Source: Bdellovibrio sp. UBA4095
GTDB taxonomy: Bacteria > Bdellovibrionota > Bdellovibrionia > Bdellovibrionales > Bdellovibrionaceae
NCBI GenBank assembly: GCA_002381805.1
Contig: DFXZ01000010.1
Span: 186,001 to 250,000 of the forward strand
Length of the DNA stretch: 64,000 nt
Direction: 5' to 3'
Made by a program: the position numbers and the translations under genes
The notes under the pieces: generated by a model
The model's database searches: none
Told to the model about the DNA's origin: nothing
The model's input: only the letters and a program-made list of their open reading frames with translations
Part shown: positions 28,301-36,390 of the stretch, piece by piece
Position numbering within the stretch: the stretch's first letter is position 1
How the letters are laid out: each line of letters opens with the position of its first letter

Positions 28301-28751
28301 CGGGCGAATAGTAGTCACGGCGATAGACAACCTCAAGCATTGTTTCGAAATCCAAAGCCCCTGCGCAAGTCAGGATGGCATATTCTCCAAAGCTATATGA
28401 GGTCAGCACACCTGGAGACATCTTCATTCTTTGCAGATAGCGATACAACGCCACCTGCGAAACAAAAAGTGCCATATTACGAATGTAGGGAAGATGTTTT
28501 TTATCAATCGCCTCGTGTTGATTGATATAGTCGGTCACTTTGCCTAAGCCTTTGCTTTCGGAAAAACGATCGGCAATGGCAAACAGCTCCTGGAATTCTG
28601 GATGCTTCTTAAGTTCGACTTTATACATTCCCGGAACCGAGGAACCCTGGCCAGGAAACACAAATGCCTTTTTGCTAAAGTCTACGCCGGAAAATGGCTC
28701 AGCAATAATTTGAAAATTCTGATTAAAATAAGAGACATTTCTAAAATCCAT
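25344..28751 (-). CDS. Iterative synthase subunit: AT-ACP-KR-DH (PUFA-synthase/PKSE-like)
   Basis: 1,135 residues with four domains. The acyltransferase (about 28-330) has FPGQGSSVPGM, catalytic Ser120 in SYSFGEYA (usually GHSxGE) and the His in GRPYHSKWM. The single ACP near 370-430 has IDSIKKAEIV, where Ser near 386 takes phosphopantetheine. The ketoreductase (about 610-860) has the Rossmann start FSIGGTKGIL and the Ser/Tyr pair in SFSSVVAHFGNEGQTIYSFANAYLD. The C-terminal hot-dog dehydratase (about 870-1135) has YLRDHHIE with catalytic His, then YGPKFQ and VELSFQ. No enoyl reductase is present. It starts 2 bases after the ketosynthase stop. One module with KR and DH but no ER predicts iterative unsaturated chain synthesis. 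Confidence 0.88.
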   Translation of the reverse strand: MDFRNVSYFNQNFQIIAEPFSGVDFSKKAFVFPGQGSSVPGMYKVELKKHPEFQELFAIADRFSESKGLGKVTDYINQHEAIDKKHLPYIRNMALFVSQVALYRYLQRMKMSPGVLTSYSFGEYAILTCAGALDFETMLEVVYRRDYYSPGINEAGALVAISSNESEISKLSFPCEYVIANINSPQQVVLAVAQKDFKTLSEFLKKNRIPARPMDNVGRPYHSKWMIPTKDKFVQWLSTQNFQLQALDVDILSSVNRKVYPKGTVFNKPDFIHLLAEQLVQPVVFTEQATILAKLGYHSFIEVGLATVCVGFIKASLEHHEMTSISAIQFLTSGSDRRKGKSRFNFDTKNNKYFKLVSKYIGDITGYDINDITAADNFQEDLQIDSIKKAEIVFRVLEESRMTGAENVSISQLHEVGDVVEYLEKIAQAQQYIISKKVDQEFRLLTREWKPSSAPLAAVARISDEQIIEVALSVGQDVPVNEIAEKLHAGSGKDLKVLVVTVRKAPESFQETIWLGQVLRSFADLIERSPLTYQELKVFLYSAEDLAIFRGLKAFFKSLAKETKKFNFKSVLNCENTSMKDVIRQEILDVQTPDVMFKDKQRWTLHFKEVPAGEKLHNAVIFSIGGTKGILKAVYEQFSPEQKCHLVIMGRSAQDAKPVQTTLKKIKKHFKSVEYIQGDVRNLDSLSAAVQQTQKQHGRIDLFINSAGVEVSKGLIAQTTQEVLDQLQSKFESLNNLLKIKAQHPSAQLISFSSVVAHFGNEGQTIYSFANAYLDTITGCRHIHWPPMDGIGMTENPGILQKLRSMGVSLMNEKQASELFNQSLQRSQGQDDLFYLDLKDLYMYEYNLRNPGADRKVFGDLADPGRLSFAKSYDLKNDSYLRDHHIESTSVVAAATGVAAFMSFGEYYFKHLPLVENFEIKNMILVSDRENFCIYQPEFVSTQEINMKLLSQLEHFTGRLKSLNGPAQTSPMAAFKAAQTVEMDSFYSVRSIDYGPKFQVMENAYFDEQKNVVAVGKQPFPYLTGVTLNDYLSYLVELSFQAIYLKNVLLSKGLGIPLRIRKIQPENFYISEKVFVVPSAHTEGTDEKMIYGGAVVYDDKGQALLTIEGVEMSTIRLYENSPFESKPANWEFRGI

Positions 28752-28753
28752 TC

Positions 28754-30841
28754 TTATCCCCGCGCGACCTTCAAAGTCTTTTGAATTGGAAGCATTTCAG
28801 CTTTCGCATTGGCAGCTGTCGTTAAAAGATAACAAGACACTTTTTTCCTTTTTATGCGACGATCTTCTTTAGCAACTTCTTCGTGAACTCCAATCAGAAC
28901 GAAAAGCTCGTCCGGACTGAACTGAACGTCTGTTTCGATAAAATCTACCGCGGCTGCGATCGAAGCGACGTCACAATCGATATTCAAGTTTTTGCCTTTA
29001 AAATTAAAGGCGTTGCAAACTCGCCCAGCGATGACGTTATTCAAAATACCGGGACCAGAATCCTCTGTGACAGGATCAAACTCTTGCTTAAATTCCAAAA
29101 ACTTCTTTGCTAGATACTCAAGAGATGCTGGTTTAAATTCCGTATTGTCCCGATCTGCCAAGGCCGACTCTGCAATAGAGTCCAAAGAAATACGCATCGA
29201 CATTTGTTCCAAGATATCCAAACCGATCGTGCTGGCGGAAATTACGCAAACTTTTTCCGAATTTAAGCGCGACACCGCTATGCCCGTCTTTTCGAAGACA
29301 TCTTCTGTTGTTTTTACTGCGAGCAACTGCACCCGGTCAATTTGCGGCAAACTCCGCGGAGGCAATCTGTAGAACGAATCCTTTGAAGTAAACCAACGCG
29401 GGTCAAAATCATCAATATCACGATGAGCCTCTCCAATAAGCACTAGCAGCTGGGACGCCGGAGGAGAGTGTGGCTTCACTTCGATCTTTTCCATGTAGCT
29501 ATCAACCACTAAGTGATAGTTACACCCCCCAAATCCGAACGAAGACAACCCCATCCGATAAGGCGTTTCCCGATTATCTAACTTAAGCGGAGTCGTATTG
29601 ACGTATAGTTTTGTCTCCCTTGGCAACACCGAGTCTTGCAAATAAGCCGATCCCGGAATGTACTTTTCTTTCATCATCAAAAGACATTTAAGCAAACCTG
29701 TTGCACCTGCCGTTGACTTCGTGTGCCCCACAAGGGACTTAATGGATCCCACTGGTATTACGTAATCTTTGAAGAATGCAGAGATCGACTGGGCCTCTGA
29801 GTGATCACCGATTTTTGTACCAGTCCCATGCAACTCAAGAAAATCTACGCGATTGTTTTCGAAATTTTTGTAGGCCCAGGTGTAGGCAAGCATTTGGCCG
29901 CCCAAACTGGGCTGGAAAAGACTCGCGACTCTACCATCACTTGAACTGGCACAAGAACGAATCACTCCCCATATTTTATCACCGTCCCGTTTTGCATCAG
30001 AAAGTCTTTTAAGGACGAAGACAACAGATCCCTCACCTTGCGATAAGCCATCAGATCTTTTATCAAGCGGCAAACACCTTTCAACTGCCAGGGCACCAAC
30101 TTTACTAAACAGAACGAAAGCTCCTGGACTAAGATTGCTTTCTGCTCCGCCAGCAATGGCCAGATCTATCTCTCGAGTTTTCAATTTCTTCATGCAGATA
30201 TCGATGCTTGCTACACTAGAAGCGCAAGCAGCATCGACAGTGAAGTAAGTTCCTTGAAGATCAAATTTCTGCCGGACTTTCTCCAAAGTGGACGTCGTCA
30301 TCAACATTTCTAGTTGCGGCTCAAACTCTTCGAGGGCCTTGGCTGTGTAGTGATCAATAATCTTTTCCATTTCCGCCCGGTCTTCCCCTTGAAGATCCGC
30401 TAAGACTCGATCTTTTATCCCGCCGCGTTTCGTTTCGTAAAGATTTGCAAACAGAAGCTCATCCGGGTTCATGATCCCGAGCACTAAACCAATTTTCTTG
30501 CGATCTGCAGGTAATTTTATGCCTTCAAGGGCTTGAGACACCGCTTCAATGGCCATCACATCCAGCTGTGAATGCTCTTTCTTCGGAAGGCCGTGCTTTT
30601 CTCGAAGCTTATCAAAAGTTGCTTGGGATATTTCCGCTCCCCAGTTCGAGTAAGACTTATCATCGAGTTCACGGTAAGGACTGACGTGATAGTCTTTCTG
30701 GCGGTCCGAAGACATAGGACCAATTGCAGACCGGTTGTTCTTAATATTTTCCCAAAATTCGTCAGGCCCCAAAGCCTGGGGCAAAACGCTTCCAACAGAA
30801 ATGATGGCACAATCATCGTCGTTATAGAAAAAATCGCTCAT
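28754..30841 (-). CDS. Beta-ketoacyl synthase with degenerate second KS-like region
   Basis: 695 residues. The first KS (about 5-450) is complete: active-site Cys in DAACASSVASID (about residue 205), His in HGTGTKIGDHSEAQ, and His in GHTKSTAGATGLLK. It resembles KS domains of PfaA, HglE and enediyne PKSs. The remaining 230 residues look like the front half of a second KS: VIAGRVCNAFNFKG then NIDCDVASIAAAVDF, equivalent to the active-site strand but with Val where Cys should be. This parallels the chain-length factor of PfaC-type KS-CLF pairs, though here it is truncated. GGAG precedes the ATG, which overlaps the upstream stop (ATGA). Confidence 0.9.
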   Translation of the reverse strand: MSDFFYNDDDCAIISVGSVLPQALGPDEFWENIKNNRSAIGPMSSDRQKDYHVSPYRELDDKSYSNWGAEISQATFDKLREKHGLPKKEHSQLDVMAIEAVSQALEGIKLPADRKKIGLVLGIMNPDELLFANLYETKRGGIKDRVLADLQGEDRAEMEKIIDHYTAKALEEFEPQLEMLMTTSTLEKVRQKFDLQGTYFTVDAACASSVASIDICMKKLKTREIDLAIAGGAESNLSPGAFVLFSKVGALAVERCLPLDKRSDGLSQGEGSVVFVLKRLSDAKRDGDKIWGVIRSCASSSDGRVASLFQPSLGGQMLAYTWAYKNFENNRVDFLELHGTGTKIGDHSEAQSISAFFKDYVIPVGSIKSLVGHTKSTAGATGLLKCLLMMKEKYIPGSAYLQDSVLPRETKLYVNTTPLKLDNRETPYRMGLSSFGFGGCNYHLVVDSYMEKIEVKPHSPPASQLLVLIGEAHRDIDDFDPRWFTSKDSFYRLPPRSLPQIDRVQLLAVKTTEDVFEKTGIAVSRLNSEKVCVISASTIGLDILEQMSMRISLDSIAESALADRDNTEFKPASLEYLAKKFLEFKQEFDPVTEDSGPGILNNVIAGRVCNAFNFKGKNLNIDCDVASIAAAVDFIETDVQFSPDELFVLIGVHEEVAKEDRRIKRKKVSCYLLTTAANAKAEMLPIQKTLKVARG

Positions 30842-32145
30842 AGTCTCCGCCTTAAATTAACGAGTAAGGGTCTGTCCAGGAATCGCAGTAAGAAAACCAG
30901 AATGAAATAGCTGACCGCCAACACAAACCAGGGAAGTAGTATCATGGCCCATTGTAACCCTAAAACTTGAGCGAAGGGTTTATAAAATGCCTGAGCTACT
31001 AAAAAATGAACAAAATAAAAAAACAGTAGCCCTCGAGAGAAATTATAGATCACCTTGCTATGGAACTCATAACGAAGGAAGAAGAGAGTACAGGCTATAA
31101 AAACGAAAGAATAAAAACTTAAAATCCCCAATATCACAGTGACGGGAGCTCTGAAGAAAGTCGAGCTGAAGTAATGATCCTTTACCATCATCACACGATA
31201 GTCTTGAAAAAGGAAAAAGAAGAACCCCGCAAATACCGACAATGAAATCACTAGGCCTAGCCATAGATTTCGAGTTCTATTTTTTGAAACCAAAAAGAAG
31301 TCATGAAGGATAAACCCCGCTCCGACTAACGTAAACCAAGGAAACAATGGCCAGAGGTGGCCAAAGGTCTGCGGCACTCTAAAGAGCATAGCAAGAAATG
31401 CCGTCTCGGATATCTTCTTGAAGAAGACCAAGTCCTTCAAGAAGAAGGCAATTGCCGCAGCTATAAGCAGTCCAAGAGAGAGCCCAATACCGAAGTATAA
31501 AGCTTTTTGGGCCGGAGCTAAGGGACGATTTCGCAGCAACCTCCGCATCCAGCTTAAAATTAAGAATGAAGGTAACACCGAGACAAACGTCCAGAGCAGA
31601 GTCTTCGAAAACCACAACAGTGCCCGCAATGCAGGAGATCCAGAGTCAGAACTGAGCCATTGCGGGATTGTTGCGCCTATAAACAAGCTGGCGCAGGTGA
31701 AAAATATCAGTGATCTACTTCCCCATTTTGAAAGAAGCCAGACAATAATAATAAAGCTTAAGCTTATAAAGTGCAGGACATCCCACGAGAAAAACATCAA
31801 CGGCTCGTGGATAAGAACGTTCTTTAAGGATTCCAAGATCATCAAAAAAAGGCCGACTTTAAGGATGTCCTTGAAATCGTAGTTGAGAACTTTCCCACCC
31901 ACGAGATACTTATCCAAAAAACTACGAAGTGAACTTCCTGCAAGCGCTGGTAGACTGACAGAAAAAAAACCGATCGATATATACAGATCGTACCCCAGAT
32001 GGGAATGCGGCTCTGGCTGAGCCATTCCTAAGCCCCGCGAAAGAAACAGACCCGTATGAGCTAAACACATCGTGATAGCTCCCAACAGTTTAAAAAAATC
32101 CAAACCGGACACTCTGTTTACATTCACAAAAACCTCGACCAACAT
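30838..32145 (-). CDS. Polytopic membrane acyltransferase-like protein (DUF1624/acyltransferase-3 type)
   Basis: First gene of the lipid/polyketide operon, about 435 residues with ten to eleven hydrophobic segments. The N-terminal signature RVSGLDFFKLLGAITMCLAHTGLF resembles the R-x-x-x-x-D-x-x-R/K-G...H start of membrane acyltransferases (HGSNAT/DUF1624 and acyltransferase-3). The conserved His at the end of helix 1 is the probable acyl-handling residue. I chose the ATG at 32145 with GGAA upstream; a GTG at 32130 (GAGG at 5 bases) is equally possible. In context it may transfer or export the synthase product at the inner membrane. The family assignment is by pattern and is not certain. Confidence 0.7.
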   Translation of the reverse strand: MLVEVFVNVNRVSGLDFFKLLGAITMCLAHTGLFLSRGLGMAQPEPHSHLGYDLYISIGFFSVSLPALAGSSLRSFLDKYLVGGKVLNYDFKDILKVGLFLMILESLKNVLIHEPLMFFSWDVLHFISLSFIIIVWLLSKWGSRSLIFFTCASLFIGATIPQWLSSDSGSPALRALLWFSKTLLWTFVSVLPSFLILSWMRRLLRNRPLAPAQKALYFGIGLSLGLLIAAAIAFFLKDLVFFKKISETAFLAMLFRVPQTFGHLWPLFPWFTLVGAGFILHDFFLVSKNRTRNLWLGLVISLSVFAGFFFFLFQDYRVMMVKDHYFSSTFFRAPVTVILGILSFYSFVFIACTLFFLRYEFHSKVIYNFSRGLLFFYFVHFLVAQAFYKPFAQVLGLQWAMILLPWFVLAVSYFILVFLLRFLDRPLLVNLRRRL

Positions 32146-32337
32146 AAGTTCCGCATGGGGCCTCGCTCTTGTCAATGAACAGAGAATCAGCAGAGAAAGG
32201 CCGCGATATCCCAGAATGAGACATTACAGAGATGTAGCGAGTGCGGACAGAAATGCAGCCCTCCCCTAGTACGAAAGAAGAAAAACCGGAAATAACAATT
32301 CCTCTCATGTTAATTCGAATATATACTGTCTATATAC

Positions 32338-33465
32338 ATGGGGTTGTCCGTGAAACTTATGAACTTTGCCAGACAGTGTTTACCTGTGCTTTTCTGTGCT
32401 CTGTTTTTACTGAGCGAGCCGCTGCATGCGCAACAGCAAGGCGGCGGAGGTGGTGGTAATAGCGGTGGCCAGAATAATCAAGACGGCGGCGGGCATAGCT
32501 CTCGCAGAAATTACAGCCTTAAAGAATTCCATGACTTCATGTCGACGTTTTTTAATATTCCTTCTAAATTTACTTGGGAAGACGATATTAAGCCGAAAGA
32601 CACAACTACATCACCTGCACGCCCCGTAGAAAACTTTCCTGCTCAAGAGAAAAAGAGCATTTTACCGCCACCGACGGATCTCTCGACCTGCCTTACCCTT
32701 GGCAATGACGGTGCAAGCGGAATCCCTATGTCAGACCTATACAATGGAACCTGCTCGGTAAATACAGGAATTCCGTGGATCAATAATGTTGGCTTTACCG
32801 GAACCTTCTGTCCTGCAGGCGACTATAAGATATCTGTCCAATATTCAGTGGGAGGCGCGCCAGCCACAGCGCAAGTGGTAACAAGCCTTTCCACAACACA
32901 ACAAGGCGGCACGGTCAGCATTCTCTGCTCAGAACTTCGACGGCCTAATGGTCAAAAGATTAGCACTCCGAGTCCACTCAGAGGATCTGTTATTTATGAA
33001 TGTCAGGCAGGACTTTGGAGATTAAGAAACCTAACTTGTACTGACGCCATCGAAGAGGTCAAATGTCCAGCAGGGCCGTGGCCTTATACAACTGCCCAAG
33101 CTGGGAAAACCTACAATGTGAATATTTCAATGCCAAATCCCGCATCTCATGCGGGATTTGGTCCTGATGTCGCTTGTAGCGCTATTGGAGCTGCGCCTGC
33201 TGGGACGAAATGGAATACAGAGAAGCTTACCACTCAATGCAACAATGGCAGCTGGGTCATGGGTCCTGCAGACCATTGCACAACAACAGTTCTAAAGAAC
33301 GTTGCGCATCCCAACTGCATTGGCGAGAACACCTCACTGCAGAATCCATATGTAAAAACTGGCGTGACGGCTTGCATGAATACGGCTGGTACACGCTACT
33401 ACTGGATTGCTCCGGATGGGCAGCCGGTAAATGAATGTGCTGACACCGTCAATGGGTGCCAATAG
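32338..33465 (+). CDS. Secreted Cys-rich protein with Gly/Asn-rich N-terminus, unrecognised
   Basis: 375 residues. A signal peptide ends LHA|QQQGG near residue 31; then comes a flexible Gly/Asn/Gln stretch (residues 32-55). The rest is a disulphide-type protein with about 18 cysteines, in motifs such as GTCSVNTG, CPAGDYK, CQAGLWRLRNLTC and CNNGSWVMGPADHC. Several units have the pattern C-x-x-G-x-W, reminiscent of small extracellular domains found in pilus tips and prepilin C-termini. A TATACT box at 32322-32327 is close to the first ATG, so the true start may be Met-8 (32359). The stop is 7 bases from that of the convergent gene. Confidence 0.75.
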   Translation: MGLSVKLMNFARQCLPVLFCALFLLSEPLHAQQQGGGGGGNSGGQNNQDGGGHSSRRNYSLKEFHDFMSTFFNIPSKFTWEDDIKPKDTTTSPARPVENFPAQEKKSILPPPTDLSTCLTLGNDGASGIPMSDLYNGTCSVNTGIPWINNVGFTGTFCPAGDYKISVQYSVGGAPATAQVVTSLSTTQQGGTVSILCSELRRPNGQKISTPSPLRGSVIYECQAGLWRLRNLTCTDAIEEVKCPAGPWPYTTAQAGKTYNVNISMPNPASHAGFGPDVACSAIGAAPAGTKWNTEKLTTQCNNGSWVMGPADHCTTTVLKNVAHPNCIGENTSLQNPYVKTGVTACMNTAGTRYYWIAPDGQPVNECADTVNGCQ

Positions 33466-33472
33466 AAAATCA

Positions 33473-34120
33473 TTACCTTAGTAAATCGAGCCCGGCGTCC
33501 AATTCTCGAACTCGAACTATATTGCCCTTAGAATCGATATTCACAACGGTATCGAGTCCTTTGATTTCAAACTTTTTGATCGGCCCATTAATACTTCGTT
33601 CGGAACCCAAGTAAGCCCAACTTACTTTATGGACCGACAGAGTCTGTTCATTAAAAAGATACACGTCTTTATGCTCTAACAAGGGCTGAGGTGGCAATCT
33701 TTGCAGATAGTTGTAAAATGCTCTGCGTGGCAAAACCATTCCCTTATATTCATAAGAATAGAAGGCTTTGCGTTTCTGAAAGAATGTTTCAAGCTTCACC
33801 CGACCCGCTCCCACCGTCACTTTCACAATATCATCGGAAAGCGGCGTCTTGATTTCCGAACTCTTCCAAGTCCAGGACTGGTCGAAAATGTGTTTAGCCG
33901 TGGCCTTGAACTCTTTTCTGGGCTGATTAGGTAGCTTAATTATACCAGAGGCCATATTATTCATAACGATATTATCGCCCTGACTCGCTAAAGACATGCT
34001 AATAGCCCCGGCATGCTTACCTCGCGACTGAACCCGGTAAGATTGATCACCTAGCGGCATTTGAGCATCCACACCCAAAGAGCACAGCAATAGCAGCAAA
34101 ATTACAGAACTATTTTTCAT
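33473..34120 (-). CDS. Secreted protein of unknown function, last gene of pilin-like operon
   Basis: 215 residues with a signal peptide ending VDA|QMPLG near residue 20. The mature part is mixed beta-strand, with patterns like DDIVKVTVGAGRVKLETFFQKRKAFYSYEYKGM, recalling the DUF3108 type of outer-membrane-linked beta proteins, but I do not assign it. The ATG overlaps the stop of the upstream calcium-loop protein by 4 bases, so the two are made together. Function probably relates to the surface structure encoded by the operon. Confidence 0.7.
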   Translation of the reverse strand: MKNSSVILLLLLCSLGVDAQMPLGDQSYRVQSRGKHAGAISMSLASQGDNIVMNNMASGIIKLPNQPRKEFKATAKHIFDQSWTWKSSEIKTPLSDDIVKVTVGAGRVKLETFFQKRKAFYSYEYKGMVLPRRAFYNYLQRLPPQPLLEHKDVYLFNEQTLSVHKVSWAYLGSERSINGPIKKFEIKGLDTVVNIDSKGNIVRVRELDAGLDLLR

Positions 34121-35385
34121 TTCGATTTCTCCGCAGAAGTCAGAGATGTTGGGCTAAACCAGATATCTAAAACAACCCCCTTCTTTTCGGCACCTTTTTG
34201 CTTAAAAACGAAAGTGGACTTTTGCTTATACTCAGCTCGATTTCCAAATTTATTGGTTTCATTAACATATTTGAGATCGATGGATATCACGCCTTTTTCC
34301 TTAAGCGTTATGACTTCCGCCTTTTGTGAAATCCCGTCGCCATTCTTATCGTTCCAGAGCTTTAACTTTTTAAAGACCTTATCCTTGGCATCAATCACAC
34401 CATCTTTGTTAAGATCATGTGCCCCAAGATTCGCAAAGCCATTTTCAAAGTTTCCGTAGTCTCCAAAAAGCTGGCTCCCATCTTTTATCTGGGAATTATT
34501 CTTTTCATCCAAGACTAAAAAGTACCCGGGAGCATGTGGCTCTGGCCAAAACACTCCACCGGTTTGATTCTCACGAATCGGAAAAGATGACTTTCCAGTA
34601 AAATCAGGAAGCTCGTCGTCAAAAAACAACATTAATGGGGAATAGTAAGCCCCACAGAAGCCCGTTTTTGTTTCGCCCTGAACCTTCGCTTTCATTCCTG
34701 GAGATGCCGCACCAGGAAAGTCGGCATACACGTCGATAGTTTTACCATCTATTGACGTGTACCAATTCAATCGTGAGCTTAATGGCCCCGCCGAACCGAA
34801 ATACGATCCCAAGAGCTTTCCGCCCGGAGGAGCTTTCTGAGTAAAACGAATTCCCGAAAAAATTAGATTCTTTTCAGTTACATTGGTCACTTCGCCTTCT
34901 GAGGTAATGGTCATCTCTTTCAAGTTTGGAATTAGTAACTGCAAAACATTACCATGGGCTTTAATTCGAGCATTGGGATCGCTCACTGTTACCATGTCTT
35001 CAGCTTGACCATTCCACAGAGTGCCGTTTCGAGCGCTCAAAGCTTTGAGAAGTTCTGCTGGGAATTCAACCATAATTGTTTTCTTTGCTCCGGACTGATC
35101 ATGCGCATCCACATAGGCAACAACCCAAGAGTTTTCCGAAACGGGATTTGCAACACTTCGAAGATTAGTTGCATAGCAGGAAAGGTGCATGTTTACTCGC
35201 GTGTAGCTACCCACCTTTGCCGTTGTTACCTGAGAATCAATAACCACATTGGAAAGCATTCCCCCGCGTGCAGGCATCACGTCAAACGCAGAAAGTTCAG
35301 CTTCTTCATTTTTATTTTCCGTTTGCGCCCAGGCGGTATGCCCCATGAGGACTGCAACCGTCAGAAGAGTAGTGATTTTCTTCAT
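34117..35385 (-). CDS. Secreted protein with EF-hand-like calcium loops
   Basis: 422 residues; signal peptide ends AWA|QTENK. Near residues 310-350 are two Asp-rich loops, DLNKDGVIDAKD and DKNGDGISQKAE, matching the DxDxDG calcium-binding pattern of EF-hands and dockerin-like loops. The N-terminal 300 residues are beta-rich and unrecognised; cysteines are few. GGGAG precedes the ATG. It follows three prepilin-like genes with a 12-base gap. PilY1-type adhesins with calcium loops lie in comparable positions beside minor pilins, so a calcium-controlled pilus-tip role is possible, although overall similarity to PilY1 is not visible. Confidence 0.7.
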   Translation of the reverse strand: MKKITTLLTVAVLMGHTAWAQTENKNEEAELSAFDVMPARGGMLSNVVIDSQVTTAKVGSYTRVNMHLSCYATNLRSVANPVSENSWVVAYVDAHDQSGAKKTIMVEFPAELLKALSARNGTLWNGQAEDMVTVSDPNARIKAHGNVLQLLIPNLKEMTITSEGEVTNVTEKNLIFSGIRFTQKAPPGGKLLGSYFGSAGPLSSRLNWYTSIDGKTIDVYADFPGAASPGMKAKVQGETKTGFCGAYYSPLMLFFDDELPDFTGKSSFPIRENQTGGVFWPEPHAPGYFLVLDEKNNSQIKDGSQLFGDYGNFENGFANLGAHDLNKDGVIDAKDKVFKKLKLWNDKNGDGISQKAEVITLKEKGVISIDLKYVNETNKFGNRAEYKQKSTFVFKQKGAEKKGVVLDIWFSPTSLTSAEKSK

Positions 35386-35397
35386 ATCTGACTCCCA

Positions 35398-36390
35398 CTA
35401 TTTTCGTTTGGACTTTTCGATAGCCACATTAATTCGAATCAAAGGCAAACCAATGGATTCACGCTTAAAGGAAACTGACGTAATTTTCGTAGCTATTAAA
35501 AAAGGTCTATCAAACTTCCCGTTATGATATTCATATGAGTAAAGATCATACTGATTGGACTCGCTTCTTTTTTGCAAAGAAATCCTGTATCCGCGAACAG
35601 CCACTAGCTCTATAACAGGGCTGGCTCCCCCTACCGTCGGCACCGTCCGGAGGTAGGTATCAACATTAGGAACAACTTGATTTGTTACCGGATGTTTACT
35701 TGAAACATGTCCAGCAAAATTGTCAATGGCAAGATCCCCTCCCCTAACCGAACCCAGAAAGGAATGCATTCGCGGGGCCATGTTCATGTTTACAGTACCA
35801 TCCACCGCCACGTATCTTAGAGGAATCGGCACCTTTAACATTAACAAGTTATTATTGACCCAAATATCTGGAGCAAATTTACTAACAACATTTTTATTAT
35901 TAAGCGCCGAATAAACAAGAGGCGCAGAGACATTCATATTCATATTTGGTTCAGGAAGCTGATAAGCGTTCACGGGATTATAATAAATCTGATCTTTCTG
36001 ATCCGCATTGAAAGTCAGGAAATAGAAATGCAGTCGATTCTTTTTTGGGTCTAGAGTTAGGGTTCGAGAAAACTCTGCTTCTGACCAGCCAGCCGTCGAC
36101 ACGTCATCGATCTGATCAAAAAACTCACGACCCGAATCATCCAGATTTCCTATTACATAGTTAAATGACGGTCCGGCATCTTTGAAGAGCTTACTTAAAT
36201 AGCGCATTGTGAAGGTCAAGTCAGTTTCAGTTTCCAGCTGGTCACGATTTAACTGAGTTAACCCATAAATATCTTTTAGTATAGTTCCAGCAAGAATTGA
36301 AAATACAGCTAACATAGCTGTAACCAATATTACCTCTACCAAAGTAAAACCATTTTGACTGCGGTGCTTTAGCAAAGTCTTCTTTTTCAT
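35398..36390 (-). CDS. Prepilin-like protein (PilW/GspJ-like)
   Basis: 330 residues. A classic prepilin start: MKKKTLLKHRSQNG|FTLVEVILVTAMLAVFSILAG, with Gly at -1, Phe at +1 and Glu at +5, a substrate for prepilin peptidase. A long globular part follows without clear motifs, which matches large minor pilins such as PilW. The ATG overlaps the upstream pilin stop by ATGA. It is the third of three prepilin-like proteins in one operon, an arrangement like PilV-PilW-PilX, whose products prime the pilus or sit at its tip. Confidence 0.85.
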   Translation of the reverse strand: MKKKTLLKHRSQNGFTLVEVILVTAMLAVFSILAGTILKDIYGLTQLNRDQLETETDLTFTMRYLSKLFKDAGPSFNYVIGNLDDSGREFFDQIDDVSTAGWSEAEFSRTLTLDPKKNRLHFYFLTFNADQKDQIYYNPVNAYQLPEPNMNMNVSAPLVYSALNNKNVVSKFAPDIWVNNNLLMLKVPIPLRYVAVDGTVNMNMAPRMHSFLGSVRGGDLAIDNFAGHVSSKHPVTNQVVPNVDTYLRTVPTVGGASPVIELVAVRGYRISLQKRSESNQYDLYSYEYHNGKFDRPFLIATKITSVSFKRESIGLPLIRINVAIEKSKRK

